The translations under genes and the position numbers were made by a program. A stretch of 64,000 bases of DNA. Source: Hypericum androsaemum (taxonomy: Eukaryota; Streptophyta; Magnoliopsida; Malpighiales; Hypericaceae). Each line of letters opens with the position of its first letter. Position 1 is the stretch's first letter. Location of the stretch: the NCBI GenBank assembly GCA_963995505.1, contig OZ023181.1, positions 11,838,221-11,902,220 of the forward strand. The letters run 5' to 3'. Positions 37,331 through 50,200 of the stretch are shown one piece after another. The notes under the pieces were generated by a model. The model was given only the letters and a program-made list of their open reading frames with translations, did no database searches and was not told the DNA's origin.

Positions 37331-40300
37331 GCAAGGAAAAGGCAAGGAATAAGCAAGAAAAGGCAAGAAAAGGCATGGAAGAGGCATAAAAAGGGAAGAA
37401 AAGGCAAGAAAAAGGCAAGATAATGTCAGAAAAGGCAAGAAAAAGGCAAGAAAAGGCAAAAAAGGGAAAGATAAGGCAAGAAAAAAGGCATAAAAGTACA
37501 TGAAAAGGCAAGAAAAGGCAAGATAAGGCAAGAAAAGGAAAGATAAGGAAAGAAAAGGCATGAAAAGGCAAGAAAAGGCTAGATAAGGTAAGAAACGGCA
37601 AGATAAGGAATGAAAGAGGCAAGATATGGCAAGAAAAGGCATGAAAAGGCAAGAAAAGGACAGATAAGTCAAGAAAGGGAAAGAAAAGGAAAGATACGGC
37701 AAGAAAAGGTAAGCAAAGGCAAGAAAAGGAAAGATAAGGCAAGAAAAGGCAAGTTAATGAAAGAAAAAGCATGGAAAAGGCATGAAACGGTAAGAAAAGG
37801 TAAGAAAAGGCAAGGAAAATGCATGAAAAGGCAAGATGAGGATAGAAAAGTCAAGAAAAGGAAAGTAAAGGAATCATAAGGCAAATAAGGCAAGAAAAGG
37901 CAAGGAAAAGATAAGAAAAGGCAAGAAAAGGCATGAAAAGGAAAGATAAGGCAAGAAAAAGGCAAAAAAGGCAAGAAAAGGAAAGAAAAGGCAAGAAAAT
38001 GAAAGAAAAGGTGAGAAAAGGTAAGAAAAGGCAAGAAAAGGAAAGAAAAGGAAAGATAAGGAATGAAAAGGCAAGATCATGGAGGAAAAGGCAAGAAAAG
38101 GCAAAGAATAAGCAAGAAAAGGCAAGAAAGGGAAAGAAAAGGCATGGAAAAGGCAAGAAAAGCTAAAAAAAGGAAAGATAAGGCAAGAAAAGGCAAGAAA
38201 AGGCATTAAAAGGCCAGAAACGGTAAGAAAAGGCAAGAAAAGGCAAGAAAGGGAAAGATAAGGCAAGAAAAGGCATGAAAAGGGCATGAAAAGGTAAGGA
38301 AAAGGCAAGAAAAGGGAAGGAAAGGGCAAGGAAAAGGCAATATAAGGTAAGAAAAGGCAAGAAAAAGGCAAGAAAATGGCATGAAAAAGGCAAGAAAAGG
38401 CAAGGAAAAGGCATAAAAAGGTAAGCAAAAAGGAAAGAAAAGGCATGGAAAAGGCAAGAAAAGGTAAGGAAAAGACAAGAAAAGGCAAAGAAAAGGCATG
38501 AAACGGTAAGGAAAAGGAAAGAAAAGGCATGGAAAAGGCATGAAAAGGCAAGGAAAGGGCAAGAAAGGGTAAGAAAAGGCAAGAAAAGGCAAAAAAATGA
38601 AAGGAAAATTCATGAAAAGGCAAGATGAGGATAGAAAAGTCAAGAAAAGGAAAGTAAAGGAATGATAAGGCAAGATAATTCAAGAAAAGGCAAGGAAAAT
38701 ATAAGAAAAGGCAAGAAAAGGAAAGAAAAGGTAAGAAAAGGAAAGATAAGGCAAGAAAAGGCAAAGAATTAGCAAGAAAAGGCAAGAAAAGGCATGGAAA
38801 AGGCATAAAAAGACAAGAAAAAGCAAGAAAAAGGCAAGATAAAGTCATAAAATGCAAGGAAAAGGCAAGAAAAGCCAAATAAAGGAAAGATAAGGCAAGA
38901 AAAGGCAAGGAAAATGCATTAAAAGGCCAGAAAAGGTAAGAAAAGGCAAGAAAAGAAAAGAAAGGGAAGGATAAGGCAAGAAAAGGCATGAAAAGGCATG
39001 AAAAGATGAGAAAATGCAAGGAAAAGGCAAGAAAAGGAAAGATAAAGCAAGAAAAGGCAAGGAAAAGGCATGAAAATGCAAGAAAAGAAAAGAAAAAGGA
39101 AAAGGCAAGAAAAGGCATGAAAAGGCAAAATAAGGCAAGAAAAGGCAAGCAAAGGCAAGAAAAGGAAAGATAAGGCAAGAAAATGTAAGAAAAGGCAAGG
39201 AAAAGGCAAGAAAAGGCAAAAAAATGCAAGGAAAATACATGAAAAGGCAAGATGAGGATAGAAAAGTCAAGAAAAGGAAAGTAAAGGAATGATAAGGCAA
39301 GATATGGCAAGAAAAGGCAAGGAAAATATAAGAAAAGGCAAGAAAAGGAAAGATAAGGCAAGAAAAAGGAAAAAAGGTAAGAAAAGGAAAGAAAAGGCAA
39401 GAAAAGGCGAGAAAAGGAAAGAAAAGGCAAGAAAAGGCAGGATAAGGCAAGAAAAGGAAAGAAAAGGAAAGAAAAGGCAAAATCATGGAGGAAAAGGCAA
39501 GGAAAAGGCAGGAAGAGGCAAAGAATAAGCAAGAAAAGGCAAGAAAAGGAAAGAGAAGGCATTGAAAAGGCATAAAAAGACAAGGAAAAGCAAGAAAAAG
39601 GCAAGCTAAAGTCATAAAAGGCAAGGAAAAGGCAAGAAAAGCCAAAAAAAGGAAAGATAAGGCAAGAATAGGGAAGGAAAATGCATTAAAAGGCCAGTAA
39701 AGGTAAGAAAAGGCAAGAAAAGAAAAGAAAGGGAAGAATAAGGCAAGAAAAGGCATGAAAAGTGAGAAAATGAAAGGAAAAAGCAAGAAAAGGGAAGATA
39801 AAGCAAGAAAAGGCAAGGAAAAGGCAAGATAAGGTAAGAAAAGGCAAGAAAAGGAAAGATAAGGCAAGAAAAGGCAAGGAAAAGATAAGAAAAGGAATGA
39901 AAAGGCAAGAAAAGGCATGAAAAGGCAAGATAAGGTAAGAAAAGGCAAGAAAAGGCAAGGAAAAGATTAGAAAAGGAATGAAAAGGCAAGAAAAGGCATG
40001 AAAAGATAAGAAAAGGAATGAAAAGGCAAGAAAAGGCATGAAAAGGAAAGATAAGGCAAGACAAGGCAGGCAAAGGCAAGAAAAGGAAAGATAAGGAAAG
40101 AAAATGTAAGAAAAGGCAAGGAAAAGGCAAGTTAAGGAAAGAAAAGGCATGGAAAAGGCATGAAAAGGCAAGGAAAAGGCAAGAAAAGGTAAGAAAAGGC
40201 AAGGAAAAGGCAAGAAAAGGCAAAAAAATGCAAGGAAAATTCATGAAAAGGTAAGATGAGGTTAGAAAAGTCAAGTAAAGGAAAGTAAAGGAATGATAAG

Positions 40301-42399
40301 GCAAGATAAGGCAAGGAAAATATAAGAAAAGGAAAGAAAGGGCTAGAAAAGGAATGAAAAGGAAAGAAAAGGCAAGAAAAGGAAAGATAAGGCAAGAAAA
40401 AGGCAAGAAATGGAAAGAAATGGCAAGAAAAGGCAAGAAAAGGAAAGAAAAGGCGAGAAAAGGAAAGAAAAGGCAAGATCATAGAGGAAAAGGCAAGGAA
40501 AAGGAAAAGAATTAGCAAGAAAGGGTAAGAAAGGGAAAGAAAAGGCATGGAAAAGGCATAAAAAGACAAGAAAACGCAAGAAAAAGGCAAGATAAAGTCA
40601 TAAAAGGCAAGGAAAAGACAAGAAAAGCCAAAAAAAGGAAAGATAAGGCTAGGAAAATGCATTAAAAGGCCAGAAAAGGTAAGAAAAGGAAAAAAAAGGA
40701 AAGAAAGGGAAGGATAAGGCAAGAAAATGCAAGAAAAGGCAAGAAAAGGCATGAAAAGGCATGAAAAGGTGAGAAAATGCAAGGAAAAGGCAAGATAAAG
40801 CAAGAAAAGGCAAGGAAAAGGCAAGATAAGGCAAGAAAATGCAAGAAAAGGAAAGATAAGGCAAGGAAAAGATAAGAAAAGGAATGAAAATGCAAGAAAA
40901 GGCATGAAAAGGCAAGAAAAGGCAAGAAAAGGAAAGATAGGTTAAGAAAAAGGCACGAAAAGGCAAGAAAAGGCAAAAAAAAGGAAAGAAAAGGCAAGAA
41001 AAGGTAAGAAAAGGCAAGAAAAGGCAAGAAAAGGAAAGATAAGGCAAGAAAATGCAGGAAAAGGCAAGGAAAAGGCATGGAATAAGCAAGAAAAGGCAAG
41101 AAAGGGAAAGAAAAGACAAGATAAGGTCAGAAACGGCAAGAAAAAGGCAAGCTAAGGTCAGAAAAGGCAAGAAAAAGGCAAGAAAAGGCAAAAAAAAGGC
41201 AAGAAAAAGGCAAGAAAAGGCAAAAAAAAGGAAAGAAAAGGTAAGAAAAGGCATGAAAAGGTAAGAAAAGGCAAGATAAGGAATGAAAAGGTAAGAAAAG
41301 GCTAGTTAAGGTAAGAAAAGTCAAGATAAGGAATGAAAGAGGCAAGATAAGGCAAGAAAAGGCATGAAAAGGCAAGAAAAGGACAGATAAGTCAAGAAAA
41401 GGTAAGAACTTGAAAGAAAAGGGAAGGAAAGGGCAAGAAAAGGCAAGTTAAGGAAAGAAAAGGCATGGTAAAGGCAAGAAAAGGCATGAAAAGGCAAGGA
41501 AAAGGCAAGAAAAGGTAAGAAAAGGCAAGGAAAAGGCAAGAAAAGGCAAGGAAAATGAAAGTAAAGGCAAGGAAAAGTCATGAAAAGGCAAGATAAGGCA
41601 ATAAAAGGAATGAAAAGGCAAAAAAAGGAAAGCTAAGGTAAGATAAGGCAAGAAATGGTTAGAAAAAGGCAAGAAAAGGCATAAAAAAGCAAGAAAATGC
41701 ATGAAAAGGTAAGAAAAGGCAAGATAAGGCAAGAAAAGGAAAGATAAGGCAAGAAAAGGCGTGAAAAGGCCAAATAAGGTAAGAAAAGGCAAGATAAGGA
41801 ACGAAAGAGGCAAGATAAGGTAAGAAAATGAAAGAAAGCGAAAGAAAAGGAAAGGTAAGACAAGAAAAGGCAAGGAAAAGATAAGAAAAGGCAAGAAAAG
41901 GAATGAAAAGGCAAGAAAAGGCAAGAAAAGGCATGAAAAGGCAACAAAAGGAAAGATAAGGCAAGAAAAAGGCAAGGAAAAGATAAGAAAAGGCAAGAAA
42001 AGGAATGAAAAGGCAAGAAAAAGAAAGAAAAGGAAAGAAAAGGAAAGAAAATGTAAGAAAAGGTAAGAAAACATAAGAAAAGGCAAGATAAGGCAAGAAA
42101 AGGCAAGAAAAGGAAAGATGAGGAAAGATAAGGCAAGAAAAGGCAAGATCAGGCTGGAAAAGGCAAGGAAAAGGCAAGGAATAAGCAAGAAAAGGCAAGA
42201 AAAGGCATGGAAGAGGCATAAAAATGAAAGAAAAGGCAAGAAAAAGGAAAGATAATGTCAGAAAAGGCAAGAAAAAGGCTAGAAAAGGCAAAAAAGGGAA
42301 AGATAAGGCAAGAAAAAAGGCATAAAAATACAAGAAAACGCATGAAAAGGTAAGAAAAGGCAAGATAAGGTAAGAAAAGGAAAGATAAGGCAAGAAAAG
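37330..42399 (+). repeat. Unit 0 of the ~4.8-5.3 kb repeat (diverged)
   Basis: Markers are colinear with the next unit at increasing distance: (A/G)ATCAGG-TGG at 37,315 and 42,147 (4,832), GATCATGGAGG at 38,075 and 42,990 (4,915), GGAAAATACATG at about 39,233 and 44,479 (about 5,246), and GGCATGGTAAAGGC at 41,462 and 46,752 (5,290). The changing offset means many small insertions and deletions, so this unit is older or less homogenised than the next two. The left boundary is soft because the 1.3-1.5-kb modules grade into it. Confidence 0.6.
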
Positions 42400-44649
42400 A
42401 CATGAAAAGGCAAGAAAAGGCTAGATAAGGTAAGAAATGGCAAGATAAGGATTGAAAGAGGCAAGATAAGGCAAGAAAAGGCATGAAAAGGCAAGAAAAG
42501 GACAGATAAGTCAAGAAAAGGCAAGAAAGGGAAAGAAAAGGCAAGATAAGGCAAGCAAAGGCAAGAAAAGGAAAGATATGGCAAGAAAATGTAAGAAAAG
42601 GCTAGGAAAAGGCAAGAAAAGGCAAGTTAATAAAAGAAAAGGCATGGAAAAGGCACGAAAAGGTAAGAAAAGGCAAGAAAAGGCAAGGAAAATGCATGAA
42701 AAGGCAAGATGAGGATAGAAAAGTCAAGAAAAGGAAAGTAAAGGAATCATAAGGTAAGATAAGGCAAGCAAAGGCAAGGAAAAGATAAGAAAAGGCAAGA
42801 AAAGGTATGAAAAGGAAAGATAAGGCAAGAAAAGGAAAGATAAGGCAAGAAAAAGGCAAGAAAAGGAAAGAAAAGGCAAGAAAATGAAAGAAAAGGTGAG
42901 AAAAGGTAAGAAAAGGCAAGAAAAGGTAGGATAAGGCAAGAAAAGGCAAGAAAAGGAAAGAAAAGAAAAGATAAGGAATGAAAAGGCAAGATCATGGAGG
43001 AAAAGGCAAGAAAAGGCAAAGAATAAGCAAGAAAAGGCAAGAAAGGGAAAGAAAAGGCATCGAAAAGGCATAAAAAAACAAGAAAAAGCAAGAAAAAGGC
43101 AAGATAAAGTCAGAAAAGGCAAGGAAAAAGCAAGAAAAGCCAAAAAAAGGAAAGATAAGGAAAGAAAAGGCAAGGAAAATGCAAGAAAAGGCATTAAAAG
43201 GCCAGAAAAGGTAAGAAAAGGCAAGAAAAGGCAAGAAAAAGAAATAAAGGGAAAGATAAGGCAAGAAAAGGCATGAAAAAGGCATGAAAAGGTAAGGAAA
43301 AGGCAAGAAAAGGCAAGGAAAGGGGAAGGAAAAGGCAATATAAGGTAAGAAAAGGCAAGGAAAAGGCAAGAAATGGCAAGAAAATGGCATGAAAATGGCA
43401 AGAAAAGGCAAAAAAAAGGCAAGGAAAAGGCATGAAAAGGTATGTAAAAGGAAAGAAAAGGCAAGAAAAGGCAAGGAAAAGATAAGAAAAGGCAAGGAAA
43501 AGGCATGAAAAGGCAAGGAAAAGGTAAGAAAAGGCAAGGAAAAGGCATGAAACGGTAAGGAAAAAGAAAGAAAAGGCATGGAAAAGGCATGAAAAGGCAA
43601 GGAAAAGGCAAGAAAAGGCAAGAAAAGGCAAGGAAAAGGCAAGAAAAGGCAAAAAAATGCAAGGAAAATTCATGAAAAGGCAAGATGAGGATAGAAAAGG
43701 AAAGTAAAGGAATGATAAGGCAAGATAAGGCAAGAAAAGGCAAGGAAAATATAAGAAAAGGTAAGAAAAGGCATGAAAGGGAAAGAAAATGCAAGAAAAG
43801 GAAAGACAAGGCAAAAAAAGGTAAGAAAAGGCAAGAAAAGGAAAGAAAAGGCGAGAAAAGGCAGGATTAGGCAAGAAAAGGCAAGAAAAGGAAAGATAAG
43901 GAAAGAAAAGGCAAGATCATGGAGGAAAAGGCAAGGAAAGAGCAAGAAAAGGCAAAGAATTAGCAAGAAAGGAAAAGAAAAGGCATGGAAAAGGCATAAA
44001 AAGACAAGAAAAAGGCAAGATAAAGTCATAAAAGGCAAGGAAAAGGCAAGAAAAGCCAAAAAAAAGGAAAGATAAGGCAAGAAAAGGCAAGGAAAATGCA
44101 TTAAAAGGCTAGAAAAGGTAAGAAAAGGCAAGAAAAGGAAAGAAAGGGAAGGATAAGGCAAGAAAAGGCATGAAAAGGCTAGAAAAGGCATGAAAAGGTG
44201 AGAAAATGCAAGGAAAAGGCAAGAAAAGGAGAGATAAAGCAAGAAAAGGCAAGGAAAAGGCAAGATAAGGCAAGAAAATGTAAGAAAAGGAAAGATATGG
44301 TAAGAAAAGGCAAGGAAAAGATAAGAAAAGGAATGAAAAGGCAAGAAAAGGCATGAAAAGGTAAAATAAGGCAAGAAAAGGCAAGCAAAGGCAAGAAAAG
44401 GAAAGATAAGGCAAGAAAAGGAAAGATAAGGCAAGAAAATGTAAGAAAAGGCAAGGAAAAGGCAAAAACAATGCAAGGAAAATACATGAAAATGCAAGAT
44501 GAGGATAGAAAAGTCAAGAAAAGGAAAGTAAAGTTATGATAAGGCAAGATAAGGCAAGGAAAATATAAGAAAAGGCAAGAAAAGGAAAGATAAGGCAAGA
44601 AAAAGGCAAAAAAAGGTAAGAAAAGGAAAGAAAAGGAAAGAAAAGGCAA

Positions 44650-44689
44650 GATCATGGAGGAAAAGGCAAGATCATGGTGGAAAAGGCAA
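44650..44689 (+). repeat. Doubled GATCATGG barcode, 20-bp tandem
   Basis: GATCATGGAGG at 44,650 is followed 20 bp later by GATCATGGTGG at 44,670. The next unit has the same doubling at 49,530 and 49,550, where both copies read GGAGG. Confidence 0.85.
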
Positions 44690-44900
44690 GGAAAAGGCAA
44701 GAAGAGGCAAAGAATAAGCAAGAAAAGGCAAGAAAGGGAAAGAAAAGGCATGGAAAAGGCATAAAAAGACAAGAAAAAGCAAGAAAAAGGCAAGATAAAG
44801 TCATAAAAGGCAAGGAAAAGGCAAGAAAGGCCAAAAAAAAGGAAAGATAAGGCAAGAAAAGGCAAGGAAACTGCATTAAAAGGCCAGAAAAGGTAAGAAA

Positions 44901-45086
44901 ATGCAAGAAAAGGAAAGAAAGGGAAAGATAAGGCAAGATAAAGCAAGAAAAGGGAATGAAAGGCAAGAAAAGGCAAGGAAAAGGCGTAAGAAAATGCAAG
45001 AAAAGGAAAGAAAGGGAAGGATAAGGCAAGATAAAGCAAGAAAAGGCAATGAAAGGCAAGAAAAGGCAAGGAAAAGGCAAGATAAA
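44901..45086 (+). repeat. 93-bp tandem duplication (x2), unit 1
   Basis: The block starting ATGCAAGAAAAGG at 44,901 recurs at 44,994, with one truncated monomer (GGCGTAAG) at the junction. Conserved in unit 2 at 49,750 and 49,843, so it is older than the 4.8-kb duplication. Confidence 0.8.
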
Positions 45087-45173
45087 GCAAGGAAAGGCAA
45101 GGAAAAGGCAAGATAAAGCAAGGAAAGGCAAGGAAAAGGCAAGATAAAGCAAGGAAAGGCAAGGAAAAGGCAA
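45081..45173 (+). repeat. 31-bp repeat, three units
   Basis: GATAAAGCAAGG recurs at 45,081, 45,112 and 45,143 with 31-bp spacing and breaks at 45,174, where GATAAGG follows. The 31-bp unit is two 10-mers plus one 11-mer. The homologous site in unit 2 (49,930) has a single unit, so this is a copy-number difference of two units. Confidence 0.85.
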
Positions 45174-47220
45174 GATAAGGCAAGAAAATGCAAGAAAATG
45201 AAAGATAAGGCAAGAAAAGGCAAGGAAAAGATATGAAAAGGTATGAAAAGGCAAGAAAAGGCATGAACAGACAAAATAAGGCAAAAAAAGGCAAGCAAAG
45301 GCAAGAAAAGGAAAGATAAGGAAAGAAAATGTAAGAAAAAGCAAGGAAAAGGCAAGTTAAGGAAAGAAAAGGCATGGAAAAGGCATGAAAACGCAAGGAA
45401 AAGGCAAGAAAAGGTAAGAAAAGGCAAGGAAAAGGCAAGAAAAGGCAAAAAAATGCAAGGAAAATTCATGAAAAGGCAAGATGAGGATAGAAAAGTCAAG
45501 AGAAGGAAAGTAAAGGAATCATAAGGCAAGATAAAGCACGAAAAGGCAAGGAAAATATAAGAAAAGGCAAGAAAAGGAAAGAAAAGGCAAGAAAAGGCAT
45601 AAAAAGGAAAGAAAAGGCAAGAAAAGGAAAGATAAGGCAAGAAAAGGTAGGATATGGCAAGAAAAGGCAAGAAAAGGAAAGAAAAGGAAAGAAAAGGCGA
45701 GAAAAGGCAGGATATGGCAAGAAAAGGCAAGAAAAGGAAAGATAAGGAAAGAAAATGCAAGATCATGGAGGAAAAGGCAAGGAAAAGGCAAGAAAAGGCA
45801 AAGAATTAGCAAGAAAAGGCAAGAAAGGGAAAGAAAAGGCATGGAAAAGGCATAAAAAGACAAGAAAATGCAAGAAAAAGGCAAGATAAAGTCATAAAAG
45901 GCAAGGAAAAGGCAAGAAAAGCCAAAAAAAGGAAAGATAAGGCAAGAAAAGGCAAGGAAAATGCATTAAAAGGCCAGAAAAGGTAAGAAAAGGCAAGAAA
46001 AGGAAAGAAAGGGAAGGATAAGGCAAGAAAAGGCATGAAAAGGCATGAAAAGGTGAGAAAATGCAAGGAAAAGGCAAGATAAAGCAAGAAAAGGCAAGGA
46101 AAAGGCAAGATAAGGCAAGAAAATGCAAGAAAAGGAAAGATAAGGCAAGAAAAGGCAAGGAAAACATAAGAAAAGGAATGAAAAGGCAAGAAAAGGAAAG
46201 AAAAGGAAAGATAGGGCAAGAAAAGGCAAAAAAAGGCAAAAAAAGGAAAGAAAAGGCGAGAAAAGGTACGAAAAGGCAAGAAAAGGAAAGATAAGGCAAG
46301 AAAATGCAGGAAAAGGCAAGGAAAAGGCATGGAATAAGAAAGAAAAGGCAAGAAAGGGAAAGAAAAGGAAAGATAAGGTCAGAAAAGGCAAGAAAAAGGC
46401 AAGATAAGGTCAGAAAAGGTAAGAAAACGGCAAAAAAGACAAAAGAAGGAAAGAAATGGAAAGATAAGGCAAGAAAAGGCATGAAAAGGCAAGAAAAGGC
46501 TAGATAAGGTAAGAAAGAGGTAAGAAAGAAGCAAGAAAGAGGCAAGAAAAGGAAAGATAAGGAATGAAAGAGGCAAGAAAAGGCAAGAAAAGGCATGAAA
46601 AGGCAAGAAAAGGATAGATAAGACAAGAAAAGGAAAGAAAAGAAAAGAAAAGCAAGATATGGCAAGAAAAGGCAAGAAAAGGAAAGATAAGACAAGAAAA
46701 TGAAAGAAATGGCAAGGAAAGGGCAAGAAAAGGTAAGTTAAGGAAAGAAAAGGCATGGTAAAGGCATGAAAAGGCAAGGAAAAGGCAAGAAAAGGTAAGA
46801 AAAGGAAAGGAAAAGGCAAGAAAAGGCAAGGAAAAGAAAGAAAAGGCAAGGAAAAGTCATGAAAAGGCAAGATAAGGCAATAAAAGGCATGGAAAAGGAA
46901 TGAAAAGGCAAAAAAAGGAAAGCTAAGGAAAGTTAAGGCAAGAAATGGTAAGAAAAAGGCAAGAAAAGGCATAAAAATGCAAGAAAAGGCATGAAATGGT
47001 AAGAAAAGGCAAGATAAGGCAAGAAAAGGAAAGAAAAGGAAAGATAAGGCAAGAAAAGGCTAGATAAGGTAATAAAAGGCAAGGTAAGGAATGAAAGAGG
47101 CAAGATAAGTTAAGAAAATGAAAGAAAGGGAAAGAAAAGGAAAGATAAGGCAAGAAAAGGAAAGGAAAAGATAAGAAAAGGCAAGAAAAGGAATGAAAAG
47201 GTAAGATAAGGCAAGAAAAG

Positions 47221-50200
47221 ACATGAAAAGGCAAGAAAAGGCTAGATAAGGTAAGAAATGGCAAGATAAGGATTGAAAGAGGCAAGATATGGCAAGAATA
47301 GGCATGAAAAGGCAAGAAAAGGACAGATAAGTCAAGAAAAGGCAAGAAAGGGAAAGAAAAGGCAAGATAAGGCAAGCAAAGGCAAGAAAAGGAAAGATAT
47401 GGCAAGAAAATGTAAGAAAAGGCTAGGGAAAGGCAAGAAAAGGCAAGTTAATGAAAGAAAAGGCATGGAAAAGGCACGAAAAGGTAAGAAAAGGTAAGAA
47501 AAGGCAAGAAAAGGCAAGGAAAATGCATGAAAAGGCAAGATGAGGATAGAAAAGTCAAGAAAAGGAAAGTAAAGGAATCATAAGGTAAGATAAGGCAAGC
47601 AAAGGCAAGGAAAAGATAAGAAAAGGCAAGAAAAGGTATGAAAAGGAAAGATAAGGCAAGAAAAGGAAAGATAAGGCAAGAAAAAGGCAAGAAAAGGAAA
47701 GAAAAGGCAAGAAAATGAAAGAAAAGGTGAGAAAAGGTAAGAAAAGGCAAGAAAAGGTAGGATAAGGCAAGAAAAGGCAAGAAAAGGAAAGAAAAGAAAA
47801 GATAAGGAATGAAAAGGCAAGATCATGGAGGAAAAGGCAAGAAAAGGCAAAGAATAAGCAAGAAAAGGCAAGAAAGGGAAAGAAAAGGCATCGAAAAGGC
47901 ATAAAAAAAACAAGAAAAAGCAAGAAAAAGGCAAGATAAAGTCAGAAAAGGCAAGGAAAAAGCAAGAAAAGCCAAAAAAAGGAAAGATAAGGAAAGAAAA
48001 GGCAAGGAAAATGCAAGAAAAGGCATTAAAAGGCCAGAAAAGGTAAGAAAAGGCAAGAAAAGGTAAGAAAAGGAAATAAAGGGAAAGATAAGGCAAGAAA
48101 AGGCATGAAAAAGGCATGAAAAGGTAAGGAAAAGGCAAGAAAAGGCAAGGAAAGGGGAAGGAAAAGGCAATATAAGGTAAGAAAAGGCAAGGAAAAGGCA
48201 AGAAATGGCATGAAAAAGGCAAGAAAAGGCAAAAAAAAGGCAAGGAAAAGGCATGAAAAGGTATGGAAAAGGAAAGAAAAGGCAAGGAAAAGATAAGAAA
48301 AGGCAAGGAAAAGGCATGAAAAGGCAAGGAAAAGGTAAGAAAAGGCAAGGAAAAGGCATGAAACGGTAAGGAAAAAGAAAGAAAAGGCATGGAAAAGGCA
48401 AGAAAAGGCAAGGAAAAGGCAAGAAAAGGTAAGAAAAGGCAAGGAAAAGGCAAGAAAAGGCAAAAAAATGCAAGGAAAATTCATGAAAAGGCAAGATGAG
48501 GATGGAAAAGGAAAGTAAAGGAATGATAAGGCAAGATAAGGCAAGAAAAGGCAAGGAAAATATAAGAAAAGGCAAGAAAAGGTAAGAAAAGGCATGAAAG
48601 GGAAAGAAAAGGCAAGAAAAGGAAAGACAAGGCAAAAAAAGGTAAGAAAAGGCAAGAAAATGAAAGAAAAGGCGAGAAAAGGCAAGAAAAGGCAAGAAAA
48701 GGCAGGATTAGGCAAGAAAAGGCAAGAAAAGGAAAGATAAGGAAAGAAAAGGCAAGATCATGGAGGAAAAGGCAAGGAAAGGGCAAGAAAAGGCAAAGAA
48801 TTAGCAAGAAAGGAAAAGAAAACGCATGGAAAAGGCATAAAAAGACAAGAAAAAGCAAGAAAAAGGCAAGATAAAGTCATAAAAGGCAAGGAAAAGGCAA
48901 GAAAAGCCAAAAAAAAGGAAAGATAAGGCAAGAAAAGGCAAGGAAAATGCATTAAAAGGCTAGAAAAGGTAAGAAAAGGCAAGAAAAGGAAAGAAAGGGA
49001 AGGATAAGGCAAGAAAAGGCATGAAAAGGCTAGAAAAGGCATGAAAAGGCATGAAAAGGTGAGAAAATGCAAGGAAAAGGCAAGAAAAGGAGAGATAAAG
49101 CAAGAAAAGGCAAGGAAAAGGCAAGATAAGGCAAGAAAATGTAAGAAAAGGAAAGATAAGGTAAGAAAAGGCAAGGAAAAGATAAGAAAAGGAATGAAAA
49201 GGCAAGAAAAGGCATGAAAAGGTAAAATAAGGCAAGAAAAGGCAAGCAAAGGCAAGAAAAGGAAAGATAAGGCAAGAAAAGGAAAGATAAGGCAAGAAAA
49301 TGTAAGAAAAGGCAAGGAAAAGGCAAGAAAAGGCAAAAAAATGCAAGGAAAATACATGAAAATGCAAGATGAGGATAGAAAAGTCAAGAAAAGGAAAGTA
49401 AAGTTATGATAAGGCAAGATAAGGCAAGGAAAATATAAGAAAAGGCAAGAAAAGGCAAGAAAAGGAAAGATAAGGCAAGAAAAAGGCAAAAAAAGGTAAG
49501 AAAAGGAAAGAAAAGGAAAGAAAAGGCAAGATCATGGAGGAAAAGGCAAGATCATGGAGGAAAAGGCAAGGAAAAGGCAATAAGAGGCAAAGAATAAGCA
49601 AGAAAAGGCAAGAAAGGGAAAGAAAAGGCATGGAAAAGGCATAAAAAGACAAGAAAAAGCAAGAAAAAGGCAAGATAAAGTCATAAAAGGCAAGGAAAAG
49701 GCAAGAAAAGGCAAGGAAAATGCATTAAAAGGCCAGAAAAGGTAAGAAAATGCAAGAAAAGGAAAGAAAGGGAAGGATAAGGCAAGATAAAGCAAGAAAA
49801 GGGAATGAAAGGCAAGAAAAGGCAAGGAAAAGGCGTAAGAAAATGCAAGAAAAGGAAAGAAAGGGAAGGATAAGGCAAGATAAAGCAAGAAAAGGCAATG
49901 AAAGGCAAGAAAAGGCAAGGAAAAGGCAAGATAAAGCAAGGAAAGGCAAGGAAAAGGCAAGATAAGGCAAGAAAATGCAAGAAAATGAAATATAAGGCAA
50001 GAAAAGGCAAGGAAAAGATATGAAAAGGTATGAAAAGGCAAGAAAAGGCATGAACAGACAAAATAAGGCAAGAAAAGGCAAGCAAAGGCAAGAAAAGGAA
50101 AGATAAGGAAAGAAAATGTAAGAAAAAGCAAGGAAAAGGCAAGTTAAGGAAAGAAAAGGCATGGAAAAGGCATGAAAACGCAAGGAAAAGGCAAGAAAAG

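Larger units (their letters stand above)
42400..47220 (+). repeat. Unit 1 of the ~4.8 kb tandem repeat
   Basis: Paired with the unit at 47,221-51,980. The unit start is set by ACATGAAAAGG at 42,400 and 47,221 (4,821 apart). GATCATGGAGG lies at 42,990, 43,915, 44,650 and 45,761 here, against 47,821, 48,756, 49,530 and 50,550 in the next unit. GGCATGGTAAAGGC is at 46,752 and 51,497. Drift between about 4,745 and 4,880 bp reflects small copy-number changes such as the 31-bp array at 45,081. Confidence 0.85.
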
